From: Clitopilus passeckerianus
Taxonomy: Eukaryota; Basidiomycota; Agaricomycetes; Agaricales; Entolomataceae
DNA length: 64,000 nucleotides
Direction of reading: 5' to 3'
NCBI GenBank assembly: GCA_944990035.1
Contig: CALYLX010000115.1
Location: 542,973-606,972, forward strand
Below the pieces are notes generated by a model that worked only from the letters and a program-made list of their open reading frames with translations, was not told the DNA's origin and did not search any database. Made by a program: the position numbers and the translations under genes. This document shows positions 1-11,600 of the stretch, in pieces. The first letter of the stretch is position 1. Every line of letters starts with the position of its first letter.

Positions 1-1493
1 TCCAACAAGATCGCGAAGGTGGCTATGCGGCTGCAGAGCAGCTTAGGACCATCGTAGAAGGCCATTTCAACGCCGAATTCGGGTGCAGACGTTATGAGAT
101 CTGGGTCAAACTCTTTTTGAACAAGCGCGGGCTCATGCGGGCACTGGGACGAATCAGTCCACTATTGGGCGAAATTTTCGAAGCCTTCTTGCTTGCATTT
201 GGACAAGCCCGAGAGCAGTTTATGGTTGTGGACGTAGGGAATATGAAGGAAGCGGCGGATGTAAAGTTGAGAGGTACGTTGAGTGAGATTACATGAGGGA
301 GTGCCAAACCCGACCTTCATAAATTCAGCTCACCTGGAGGATGACCTAGAGAATCCTCGAACTTTCAAGGTCGTCTTTGGAGGTAAATACGCTTTAGCCC
401 CGCTTCCACTTCCCTTGCTTACCGCTTCTTTCTTTGACTTGGATGCCATGATAACGGTTACGCACTTGTGCTCAGATCCCATATGACGAACGGCCATAGA
501 GACAAACTAATCCTCCTGCAAAGCTACGAACAAATGGGAGCTGGAATCGCGGAGCTGGGCCTCCCAATCATTCCGACCTCGAACCTGTTCTTGGCTGAGA
601 AGTTGGGACCATTCTGCCGCCTAACTCTCCAAACTCACCCACCCATTTACTGACACGTGCCTCTCAAATGCCACTTCCGCTAACCCCCCAGTCCTTCCAA
701 TCCTTCATCTCCCCGTCTGACACGGCTTCCATTCTCCCAACCTCGCCCGCGTTTTCTGTTCATGATTCGTGGACGGATCCTGAGTCTATAATTGAAGGCT
801 CGGCGGTCGAGCCGGCTCCGCTTGATGAACTTCCGGCACAAATGTTGACGTTGCCAGAAAGGCACTCACCTACGCTTCTTAACACACTTCCTTCATTGAG
901 GGCGAAGACGGTTGAAGCAGGGTTAGCTGGGCCAAAGCCGACTGATCTTATCCGGGTCAATCCTGATCAGGTATGCTGACTCCAAGCCCCGATACCCGCA
1001 CTGAAACTGATGTTGCTACTCCTCTAGACTCTTAACGAGCGTAGGTTTACTCCTCTTTGCCCTTCAGAAGCGGTGCCGCTTAACCTGAAATGCTTTCAGA
1101 AATGCTCAAACCGCGGCCATGCATTCACCATTACCTGGTTGAGCTTCAAGGCTGTAATTGTAGCAACTGCACTTTTGGTCATCACTATGACCTTACCCAG
1201 TTGCACCGACAGGAGCTTGCAGAAACCACGCCCTGCCCTCGTCTTAATAGAGGTACCCGCGCTGACAGTCCACTTAAAGTCCTGACACTCAATGTTGGCA
1301 TCTAGGTGGAGATTGCCGTTTCGGCTCTTCATGTGTCTACACCCACGAATGCCCCAAATCTCAGTCGTGCCCAGCCCAAAGGGTAGGCAGATGCAGATTT
1401 GTCGGTGGTGAGCGGATTGGTTGACTGATTAATGCCTGGTTGACTGATCGAAAACCAGCAAACATGCACGCGTCAGACATGCAATACAATTGA
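1..1493 (+). pseudogene. Tandem CCCH zinc-finger protein with DUF7923-like domain, 5'-truncated and apparently decayed copy
   Basis: This is the 3' part of a gene closely related to the intact neighbour at 2283-4207; its 5' end lies outside the window. The N-terminal domain (about 1-600) keeps family blocks such as WVKLFLNKRGL, VDVGNMKEAAD and CHDNGY. A Pro/Ser-rich linker follows, then three Cys/His clusters (first Cys codon at 1120). Joining introns 1026-1080 and 1230-1300 (approximate) gives a continuous finger region ending in GANMH and a stop at 1491-1493. Two defects are seen against the neighbour. The intron starting at 383 should end at 441, but its last two bases are TG instead of AG. 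A one-base deletion in the G run at 605-607 shifts the frame before the linker. The finger half remains open, so decay may be recent, or one defect may be a sequence error. The product would be an RNA-binding-type protein; the exact role is unknown. Confidence 0.6.
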
Positions 1494-2282
1494 CGTATGA
1501 ACCGAGCAGGTTCTTTCTGACTCGGAGACGCCACTACCGGTATCGGGCCCGTATTCTGGTGAAAAATGCTTGTCGAAACCTATTGCCCCTACATATAGTG
1601 TGTCACTGTCGTTTTGGCCGCTATGCAACCTCTATCCCTCGCAGATGAACCTCCAGTTTTCTATGTTCTACTCCGCCGGAGCATACGTTGATAAGAAAAA
1701 GTTCACGAGAGTTAGCTGGCACTTTGGGCACGATGGAGCCACACCTCGTGTTCCAGAAGTAACAACCACACACGTTGCATCAAAGTACACTTCCGTTCCT
1801 GGCGCTTGCAAAGTTTGATTCGATTACTCTTGCGGTGATAAACTAGAGTTCTCATTCGATTGTTGTCTCCCAAGCGTTCCTTGCCCAGCCGGCCTTTTCC
1901 AGATCGCTCAGTGGGCCGTCTAACGCTGTTCTCAGGCTCGTCTTCTCTGCTAAGTGACCGCGAAAGTCTGCGGAGATTCCGCCGGGACGAAGTCTTTGTG
2001 AAAGAGTATGGACCCACAGCATCACAACCCCACAACGTGTACAGCCAAGTTAGGCGCTTCAGCCTTCATTTGGATATTGGAAGCTATACACGCGTTGTGA
2101 CAATTAGCAAAAGCTGTTGGTGTGAGCCCTGTTACCGGTACGGGCAGTGCAGAAAAGGCGCCTTCGACTGGTCAGCTGGGGTCTTCTACAGCTTTAAAAG
2201 GGATGCACTGAAAAGCCTTCGCACAACCATTTTCCTCTGGTTCCTACTCACAAGCGCACAAGCAAAAAAGTTCACAGCACTA
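1494..2282. other. Intergenic region between the two CCCH genes
   Basis: The stretch holds open frames of up to about 160 codons (for example 1860-2345) but they lack family motifs, and the last one runs into the 5' end of the next gene in its own frame. It most likely carries the 3' end signals of the first CCCH gene and the promoter of the second. No repeat was seen. Confidence 0.5.
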
Positions 2283-4207
2283 ATGGCCATCGACGGTGCC
2301 ACAATGACATCCTCACCCATGTTACCACAAACGTATGAGGCGTGATTCTAATTCCCTCCCTTACAAACTGCTCACCAAACTCCTTGTCTAGCATACTATT
2401 AGTCGATCAATTGAAAGGTATATCGAACCCGCGTTCGCTCAGAATCTGTTACCTGATACTGGGCCAGGCAATCTGAATATTTTCTTGGGAAAAGAGGCGG
2501 AGTATTTAAACCGTATCGAGTCCCTCGAAGCAGACCTCAGGCAATCGAAGCGCGCGTGGGACAGCTTGGACACTGAACATAACCAACTCGACAAACAATT
2601 CAACGAATTGAAGAAAGCGAAGGATGACTTAGACACTTCGATCAAGGTAAGATACGCTTCCTCTCCGCATTTTTCTCCGTTCTCATCACGACAACGACAG
2701 GGTTATCGAGTTGTCGTTCTCTTAGATGGTGACGGTACCGTATTCCTACCCGAGTTAATACAACGTGGAAGCCAAGGCGGCTATGATGCAGCACAACTGC
2801 TATCCAACATAATCACGGACTATCTGAAGAAGCAATTCGGAAACAATCCTTACCAATTATGGGTGAAACTATTTCTAAACAAGCGGGGGCTTATGGATAC
2901 GTTGGGGAGAACGGTGAACCAAGCGACCAAACACAACTTCGAGGATTTCCTCCTAGGGCTCAACCAAGCGTCTGACCGCTTCCTCATCGTCGATGTTGGA
3001 AATGTCAAGGAAGCGGCTGATTCTAAGATAAAGGGTACGTAACGTCCGATGAAGGGAAAATGGCTTCAGTCTTACTTGTCTGAACCCAGCTCACCTTGAA
3101 GATGACCTAAGGATACCTCAAACATATAAAGTCATTTTTGGAGGTACGGAAACTACAACTTCCGAAAGCTTGCTACTGGTACTCAGCATTCATAGTACAG
3201 GCTGCCACGACAATAGTTATGTCTCGGCACTCAGATCTCACATTACCGATGGATTCAAGGAAAAATTAATTCTATTGCAAAGTTACAAGGAAATAGCAAC
3301 GGGTTTGACGGGACTGGATTTACCGGTCATTCCTACGTCAAATCTCTTCATTCCTGAGAAGCTCGGGGCCCCACGCAATATCCCTAGCCCTGTCCTATCC
3401 CCCGCTAAGCCACCGGGTCTCAAGGCACCCCATACTCTTGTGGACCATTCCAACGCTGATCAAGTTCCATCGTCACCTACGGGATCCCAGGATTCTCAGG
3501 AATCCAAAACCGACTGGAGTACCGTTCCCTCTTCTCGCCACAAATCGAGCTCCAGCCAATCATCTCGCAGAGACCCTCAAATAGTCAATCGGACGGGCAA
3601 TGAGGATCAAAAGTCGAAGCATGATATCGCAGAACCCACCACAGATGAAATTCGCGTGGATCCCAAGCGTGTAAGTCTACGCAATATTCATAAATTATGA
3701 GCTGTTCGCAAATCTTATTTGCACCTTTCAGACCCTAGCGGAACGTGAGTTCACTTTTTCTGTCCCATCAATCCCACCGAGCTAATAAACGTTGTAGAGA
3801 AACTCAAGATTCCGCCCTGCAATCACCATTATTTAAATACTACGGGCTGTAGGCATGGCTCCGAATGTCGCTACTTTCACGACTACGTCGGCCTGACCGC
3901 GGAACACTACAAAGAGCTCGAAGCGAACGCCAGAAAGAATCCGTGTCCGTTTGTGAACGAAGGTAAGGAAACTACTCTTTACTCCCCGACATCTAGCTGA
4001 CTGCCCCATTGCAGGCAATACCTGCCCTTGGGATTCGTGTATCTATGGCCATTTCTGTCCTTCACTTCCCAAATGCCCCTTCCAGAAGCAAGGGAAATGC
4101 AAGTTCAAGGGAGGCGAGTCACACAATCAGTTGTTCGGTGTTATCATACTAACCGAACAACAGCGGGAATGCACAAGGACCCTAACGCAAATGGCGCGAA
4201 GCGCTAA
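2283..4207 (+). CDS. Tandem CCCH zinc-finger protein with DUF7923-like (NYN-like) domain
   Basis: The start is placed at ATG 2283; an intron beginning in the codons after MLPQT joins to a coiled coil (about 2415-2645, heptad-like, many Lys/Glu/Leu). A domain of about 190 residues follows (2701-3370) with LLDGDG near its start, WVKLFLNKRGL, FLIVDVGNVKEAAD and GGCHDNSYV. I recognise it as the fungal DUF7923 type that precedes tandem CCCH fingers. A Ser/Pro-rich linker leads to three metal clusters: C-x9-C-x5-C-x3-H, C-x8-C-x4-C-x3-H and a shorter C-rich third one. The protein should bind RNA or act in mRNA control; the function is not established. The last intron (4114-4163) uses a GC donor, which gives the usual GAGMH ending and stop 4205-4207; without it the frame reads on into unrelated sequence. 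It is a tandem paralogue of the decayed gene upstream. Confidence 0.75.
4114..4163 (+). other. GC-AG intron in the intact CCCH gene
   Basis: The donor reads G/GCGAGT where the upstream paralogue has G/GTGAGC at the same place (about 1408). Splicing to the CAG at 4161-4163 produces KFKGAGMHKD, the usual family end. Confidence 0.75.
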
Positions 4208-6192
4208 GGAATCTTGTCGAGGCCAGAATGCCATACGTGCCTTTTCTCGCGATCTTCTTTCCAGAGGCCTCCTTCTGGTGTTTCTGAATTTCTGTCACTT
4301 GTATGATTACTAGATCTTGACATGTACTATAATATATGACCCATCGCTCATATGCAATCATATAATATGATAAGTTGAATTAAAGAATTAGTCAAGCTTC
4401 TGCCGTGAGGGTCGTCGTACTCAAGGTCGAGGTTAACATTTTTTCCTTCTTACCGGATTTCCAAACGGAAGTTGTTACCCTTGATATCTACCACACACTA
4501 CTAATTGATCGCCCACATTGCCCATTGCTGTGGGCTAAAATGCCCATAAGTACAGCTACAGCCCGACTAAGTAGCCCTTCCTGATCCTTCCACTTTGTTT
4601 CGACGCGTCAGTCAGACCAAGTTTGTCAACGAATCCTTACTCAGAGGTGCCACAGGGTTACGGTGACGAACTTCCTCGACTACATAGTTTGCAGTTCGGA
4701 AATTCGTGATGGAGTTCACGACCGGGTTTCCACTCAAGAGCTTTCCCAAATACACGGCCAATGAGGCGTGTTGGTATGACGTCACGCGTCGCGTCTTAAC
4801 GTTTAACGCCAGCTGGATGATGGTTCTTCGTCTGGGAGTCGCCACCATGGTAAACCTATCAGACGATCTTGAGAATTCTTCCGAAGAATGTACTGTCATT
4901 GCTCAGGCGAAGTGCTCTGGTCACGATTATCTGGGAGATTGAGAGCCTCGTCTCGGCAGTTGAGAGGACGTTCTCGTGACAGACAGATGGGGGTCAAGAC
5001 CACCTCCAGATTTCTGTTGTAAGATACTCGTGGTTATCGGGCATTTGGTATCGTAAGATAGGCAATTTCCCACTGGTAAGCTACAGTGAACGGTCGAAAT
5101 CGACGCGTTAACTTCGAACATCGTGTCGATTCAGACTTCTGGGACCAAAGGATTATGCGATAAGGCAGGAAACCTTGGTGGAAGTCTAGAAAACGACAGA
5201 AATCAATATAAAAGATGCGAAATGACCGTGTTACGACCATTTTCTCGCAGAATTTCACCTCACGACATTCAATGCTTCTATCGGCCTTCGCTCATATCGC
5301 TGCCTTGACCACGGTAGGCCAACGTGTTTCTTGCCTTACTGAAGAAGCGATACTAGCTCTAAATACCCTCTTAGGCTCATGCATCGGCGGTCATAGCTCG
5401 TGATCCACCTTCAACATATGGGTCCTGGCAGTCTATTGGGTGCTGGGGGTAGGTTTTCATCCAAGTTCAATGGTGCTTCAGATTAGACTCGGACTGTGAA
5501 TATGACTTTGGTCGCTCCTAGGGATAGCCCCGTGAATAGGACATTGCACTACAATGCTGGCGGCGGCTCTACCCGAACTGTGTAGAGTTGTCTCGATATA
5601 TGTGCTTCCCTCGGCTTCCCTCTCGGAGGCATCAAATGCTGTACGAAAGATCACCCTCTCGAACAGTGTTGTCATTGAGGTGGATTCCGATATCGGGTCG
5701 TAGACTGTGGGTATGGGATATTTTACAATTATGACGCCGCAACTACCTGCAATATGGCTTGCTCAGGGAATGGGGGTGAAATATGTGGTGGTCCGAACGG
5801 GATCAACATTTAAACGGTCCATATACTATTGGGCCTGCGTCGTTCGTCAGCAATTACAATGTTTATCATGGTTACTCAAACGACGTCTATGAAGCAGGAT
5901 ACCGAGTCGCACGATTAAGGTTTGGCCAAGAGTGGTGTGAGAGGATTTCCTAGTTTGAGTGTCCACGTGCTGACCATTTGGGGTGCGATTATCCTTTCGG
6001 GCAACCTTTCAAGGTTCCAATTGGGAACGATTTACCCAGTCTGCAATATACCCTGCGCGGGGGATGCGACCAAAGCTCGTGGAGGCATCAACGTGCTCAC
6101 ATATTATTCCTAATCGCCTGGGCTCACAGCCAGGTAAAGGCAAACATATAATCAGTAGTATAGTAGCGTATGGTACATACAAGTCCTTTTCG
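4208..6192. other. About 2 kb without a recognisable gene
   Basis: Only short open frames (under 100 codons) are present on both strands, with no family motif I could defend. It lies between the 3' end of the CCCH gene and the 3' end of the P450 gene, so no promoter is required here. Old gene remnants cannot be excluded. Confidence 0.4.
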
Positions 6193-8200
6193 TCAGATGT
6201 CGCCTGCGATCCGAGGATGAAATACTACTTTTGCTTTGGGGTTGGGGATACAATTGTTGACGATCCAGAGGTTTGGTGGCTTTTCCCGGTCGACCAATTT
6301 GACATCGTAAGACATGACGAGATGAGCAAAAATTGTTTTCAGCTCCATCGCTGCAAAAAACCTTCCGGGGCAAGCGTGCCTCCCATGTCCAAATGCCACG
6401 AAATCAGCATGTGTTGAGGTCATGTCTTGTTTTCTCCCATCTTCGAACCGATTAACGAAGCGAAACGGTTGAAACGAGTCTGGATCGGGACCATAGCTAT
6501 CAGGATCGGAGTGAGCGGCACACGAGGCTACCTGCAAGTGGGTACCCGCTGGTACGAATGTGCCATCCGAGAAGGTGAATGGTTGCCTTGCTATGCGATC
6601 CATCTGAACTGAGGAATTTCGACGTATCAGTGGGCTAGAACGTGGTCATGGTAAAAATACTACTCACGACATGATAAGGGATTGAGCCTTTGCGTCTCTC
6701 GAATGAAACTATCGACCTTCACCATTTTCGAAAGAGCCATGTAGTTCCACTGGCCCTCCGAGTCTACGGCCTTGAGGATATCCTCGAGAAGCGCCTCTGA
6801 GTATCCAGGATATGTTGCAAGGTAAAACACCGCATGGGTTAGCGCCTGTGTAGGGTATCGTCAGTCCTGTACAGACAAAATGATAGTAGTAGAAGTACCA
6901 TGCTGGTGGTGTGAATGGACGCGGTGTTTATCATGAGAATTCTAGAGCTTAGATTCTGAGCCGATTTTTCATCGCCTTGGGCGTTTTCCATTAGCCACGA
7001 CAAAAGATCGTCCTTCATATGCTGTAAATATAGTTAAGCATGGATCCTTATCCAAAGGACAGACGTACCGATTTTTCTGCTCCTGTTGCGTGGATCTGGT
7101 GACTCCGATTCTCGAGGGTTGGCTGCAAATACAAATGTGCCCTTTTCACAGAGGCTCTGACACTGGACAGCAGATAGGCAACCATTCTGTGTGACAGACA
7201 ACTCGTTAACGGGTAGGCAGGACAAGTAGGTAACTAAATACTCACGGACGCATCGTTGACGGCAGTAAAAATAAGAACTGAGATGCCTTGGCCAAAGTGA
7301 CCGTGAACTGAAGATTGAGGCTGACAAACTTGGAATCCCGGCCTTCGCAGAATATAAACTCAGTATAGAGCTCTATTTTTATTTGGTGGTACTCACAGAG
7401 AGGGAGGCCCACGAACAATCGGTTACTGGAGCGACATATGATGGGTTTGACTGTGTCAAGCACAGGAAGGGCTGGACGGGGAATACTCATGTTAGTAAAT
7501 TTTTAAAGTGCAGAAATTGACAGCGACATACCACCACCATCCTGCGGAATGACATCCTTGAACGATTTCACGACTTCATCGTGAAGGATGGGAAACAACT
7601 CTGGGAGGCCCCTCGTCAAGTGGTTCCGGATGATGGGAACATGGTAGGGATTCTCCAGTATGTGAGATCCTAGAGTGTACTTCATCTGGAGAAACTAGAA
7701 AATGCACGCATCAACCGACGAACTGGCGCAGACTAAGAGAGCAGCCGACCTCAGTCAACGCATCTGAGAACGACAGAACATCTTCAGGAGCTCTCCGAAG
7801 GTCCTCTACAAGTTGGGGGGTATGTACGATCACAGTCCATCCGGTCAACTTTGGAATGCGGAAAATTCTCGAGGAATACTACCTCCGAGTTTCAGCAAAT
7901 CGCTAAGGTGGATAACAATGTAGTGGGGCGAACCTGCTCACATCCTTCCATGACAACATCGCGAGCGTTGAACAAAAATCGAATCCAAGTGAAAAAGGAC
8001 CAGACAGGAGACGGAGAGCCTAAAGTCGGTATATGATCGAGCTGAAGGGCAAAAAATGCGTTCGTGAATCACCGACCAACATCAGATTCGATTAAACTAG
8101 GCCTCACCTTTCGGTCTCGAGTTCTTTGGCCATAGCAGCTTATTAAAACGACCACTATCCCTAGGACCAAGGATGTAGTACTACAGTACGCTAGCGCCAT
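6193..8200 (-). CDS. Cytochrome P450 monooxygenase (CYP512-like)
   Basis: Read on the minus strand from ATG 8198-8200, with about nine short introns, to the stop at 6193. The start encodes a hydrophobic anchor (LVLGIVVVLIS) followed by the IPTLGSPSP hinge, as in microsomal P450s. The I-helix region contains the IHTTS motif, the K-helix gives E-T-Q-R (ExxR), and the haem loop FGHGRHACPG carries the Cys ligand. No lesion was found across the joins, so the gene looks intact. Such enzymes sit in the ER membrane and use a cytochrome P450 reductase to oxidise terpenoids, fatty compounds or xenobiotics. The sequence style is like basidiomycete CYP512/ent-kaurene-oxidase-annotated enzymes, but the substrate cannot be told. 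No terpene synthase or other biosynthetic partner is visible next to it. Confidence 0.88.
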
Positions 8201-8635
8201 GTTGGTGACAGGTTTTGTCAGATCTTCTGCACATTGGACTGTTGCGCATGATATATATGTATTCAGCTGCTTGTGGCGGTCTAACTGACAGGTTGCAGGG
8301 CTATTAAAAGGGCGATCAACGTTTTGAGGTGGTGGTAGTACTGTCAGGTAATTCTTGCCTTTTTTATCGTTCCTGTCACTATGTGGGCGTTCTTGATCCC
8401 CGTTGGAAAGGCATTCAAATAGTTCAAATGAGCGGCGTGCGCACGATGGGTGTTGTCGCTACTCAAAAAAGGATACGAATAGTAGTACAAAATAGGTATA
8501 TCCCAACGAAGTAGACTTAGATAAGTAGCAGCAATTCAGCTAAAAGGGGTGGTGACCGGCGTAGGCAACTGGGAAATATCCGATTTTAGACCAGATCCCT
8601 GGAAGGAACGGCAAGCAACCCAGCCTCCCTTCTTT
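8201..8635. other. Promoter region of the P450 gene and 3' flank of the NTO1-like gene
   Basis: No gene is apparent. The region must hold the upstream control sequences of the P450 gene starting at 8200 and the transcription end of the minus-strand chromatin gene that stops at 8636. I see no clear operator or repeat. Confidence 0.4.
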
Positions 8636-11600
8636 TTAATTATGTGAATCCGTGCCCTCGGGCTCGGCCTCGCTCGAGGTCTCGATGTCCGTAATCGCTT
8701 CCCTTGATCACAATCAGTCAGTTTTGACAAGCCAGAAGAGTGCGTGGGACTACGTACTGATACGCCCGATGGCAGTCGTCGCGCTGGCCTTGGCTCTTCC
8801 ACTTCTGATAAGGAGAAGCTTTGGCTAGCATGGCCTCATCGAAAGCTGGATATGCGTAAGTCAAACCGAAAAGGCATGCATTGAATCTCGCTTACATTTG
8901 TCCTCGCCTAGCATTCTCAAGTTCTCTGCTAAGAGTAACTCCCTGGAAGGATATGAGAGGTATGAATGTAGAAGGGATGATTAAGACTGACCAGGATTTT
9001 AGCTTGTCAAAGAATTGGAGGAAATAGCGGACGGAGCCAGGTTTATCCTTTGTCCGTAACCTCTTTGCCGTCTGGATCACATTTAGGGGTACTTTGAGAT
9101 CGTCCTCGTCAAAAATGGAAGCGGGCCACCACGGATAGGTGTCTGGATAGGAGTATCATAAAACTGTGGACAACGTTTGAACTCGTGAGGAACTCACTGC
9201 TCTTTGCCCACACTAGAACAAAGTCAAAAATAAAAAGAGATTAATTATGGTGCTTCAAGCAGCCAGAGGGGATTCACTGACCGAGTGTCCCGTGGACCAA
9301 TTCAATGCCTTCGCTTGGTTCGCCCGTTTTCATCTGGGGATATGGTACGGTACGTTTCTTGGTGAACCTTGAGGAAACAGGGCGCTTGGAGGCTTTCGGG
9401 CTGTTTGTGTCACTGAGGTCGCTGGCTTCCGACCTGTCACCCTCCCGTGGCTCTTTGAGACTGCTGGGTGGAGGCACCGGAGCCACGTCCGATAGAGTAC
9501 CTGGCCCATCCGACGGTCCTGCATTAGACGTTCCTTCTTGCGTAGTCAACTGACGTTCAACCTTCCGCCGCAATGCTTTCTCTCGTCGAATAGCCGGAGT
9601 ATCCAGTTCCTCTACAACGACCGTACCGTTTTCCATAGTGACAAGTTGCACACGCGGCGGAAGAAACGTCGAACGGCCGAGGGTGGATTCAGGGGGGTGA
9701 GTGGTACGGCTCCGGATAGCTTCGCGGCTTGAAGGCGGCTTTGCGGAAGGTTCCAACGCAGGTTCGTTTGCGGGGCCAGAAGGTTTGTCGAAATGTATCA
9801 AGGGTTGATGCTCTTCTGGCTGAACAAGCTCTTCATTCACTGTTCCTGCAGTTACATCTGCGTCATCGTCCGGTTCTTTGTCTGAAGACGTGCCATGGCC
9901 CCCTTGATCGTCAGGAACCCACCCCTCACTATCGGTTATTCGTGATGGACCAGGTTCTATGAATTTCAAATATGAGCATGTTACGCGAAAGAATAGAAAA
10001 GTATGAATCACACCTATGCGCGAGCGTTTCTTCGGTCTAGGCACAGAACTAGCCCTATCCACTGGTGCACGATTGTGTCGCTTCGAATCAGGGGGCAGAA
10101 TCCAGCCTTTGTCGAACAATTTGAATGACTTTTGGTTGTCAACCTCTTCAACAAGAGGTACAAAGCCTTGGCCATTCACGGATAGCTGTCTCTTCCCAGA
10201 TAAGTGTCTCTTGCGGAAAACAGGTTTCTTAACCTCTGGTTGGCTGATAGTCTCCAGCACGGCCTCAGATTCAATCGGAGGTTTGGTGGGAGCAGTTGCG
10301 TCCTTTTCCCTGGCAGTCTTCCGGGCTTCCCTCTTTGTCTTAGGAGCCGACCGTTGCTTAGGTTGCGGTGTCCGGGTGGGTTTGTCCTTAGCAAATTCGA
10401 TATTGAACAGAGACTGAAGAAGATTATCTCCCACGACAACAGGCAGGTCCGGCTCGATCGACTCCTTGGAGAACAACAATTGAAGAGTCTCGATTGAAGG
10501 CTCGAAGTCACCAACTAGGGCTGGTGCCTGAGATGTGGTTGACTCTGGACGAGGTGGGTGTTCCGCCTTGGGGGAGCTTTCAGGTGGAGGCTGCTTATCA
10601 ACAGCCTCGTAAAGCTTGGCAAAGATGGGCTCGAGTGCACCCTGTATCTTAATCGCAGCTCTCCCGAATACCGTTCCTGGCTTGTTGTATAGAATCGCGT
10701 TGTCGATGACCAGGTGAATGTCGGCCTATCATGAGAGATCAGCTGTCAGAAGTTCAGAGAATTCCGAAACAGCATACCTTGAAAGTTTCGATATCCCAAT
10801 ACTCACGCCTATTGAGTTTCGCCTCGATCATTGACCAGCACATCGGGTGTTGAACGATGTCAAAGTAATCTGGGACTGCAAGTTTGTTGACGGGGTTGAG
10901 GAAGTGATTACGATTGTCCAAGCTGTGACAGCATTAGCACCCGCATTGTTGAAGAGATAGAGTGTCTATTACCTTTTCACTTTGAAAAATGCATCCCATA
11001 GAGCTCTCTCGCGAGAAAGCAAGAAATCATCCAGGACAGCTTCAATCACCCGGGCTTGCTCAAGCTTGATCCTTTCGCGTTGCGTGATGTGCCAGCTGGT
11101 CTCTTTGAGCCGTACAAGGTCATTCAGCAGGCGATGCATTTGCTGTAAGAACATCCATTAACAACAGATTCTCCTTGAACAAACAAGCTGGAATTTACAT
11201 CAAGCTTCATCCTTTGCTCTTCCTCAGTCTGAATCTTCCCACTTGCAGATGCAGTCCAGGGTTCCAGATGCAACCGCTTCAATAGCGGCGCTCCCCTCCT
11301 CTTCTCGCGCTTCAAGCTCCAGTACCGGCAGATCATTTGGATCGTCTCAATATGCTTCCGCATTTTAACCTTCTGGGTGTATGCGTGAATGTTATTGACG
11401 ATGATAGCTGGAACTATCGGCGGTCCCGGTTTATAGCCTTTGGTATAGGCACGTGCGGATTTGGAGCTCTTTCCAGCATGTCCTGGGTTTTGCTCTTCCT
11501 CGGCTTCTTCTGCTGCAATAGCTGCATCACGAGCTTCAGCTTGTTCCCTCTGATGACGACGGATGAGTATCAAACTACAGTTAGGGACAGGCAAAGCGAA

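Noticed and set aside
1860..2345. A 161-codon plus-strand frame before the intact CCCH gene
   Set aside because: Only its last 20 codons belong to the CCCH gene; the earlier part has no family sequence and there is a good start at 2283.
4612..4899. A minus-strand frame with RHRNPVAPL, faintly like a P450 K-helix region
   Set aside because: No ExxR, haem loop or other P450 block is near it in order, so it cannot be supported as a P450 remnant.
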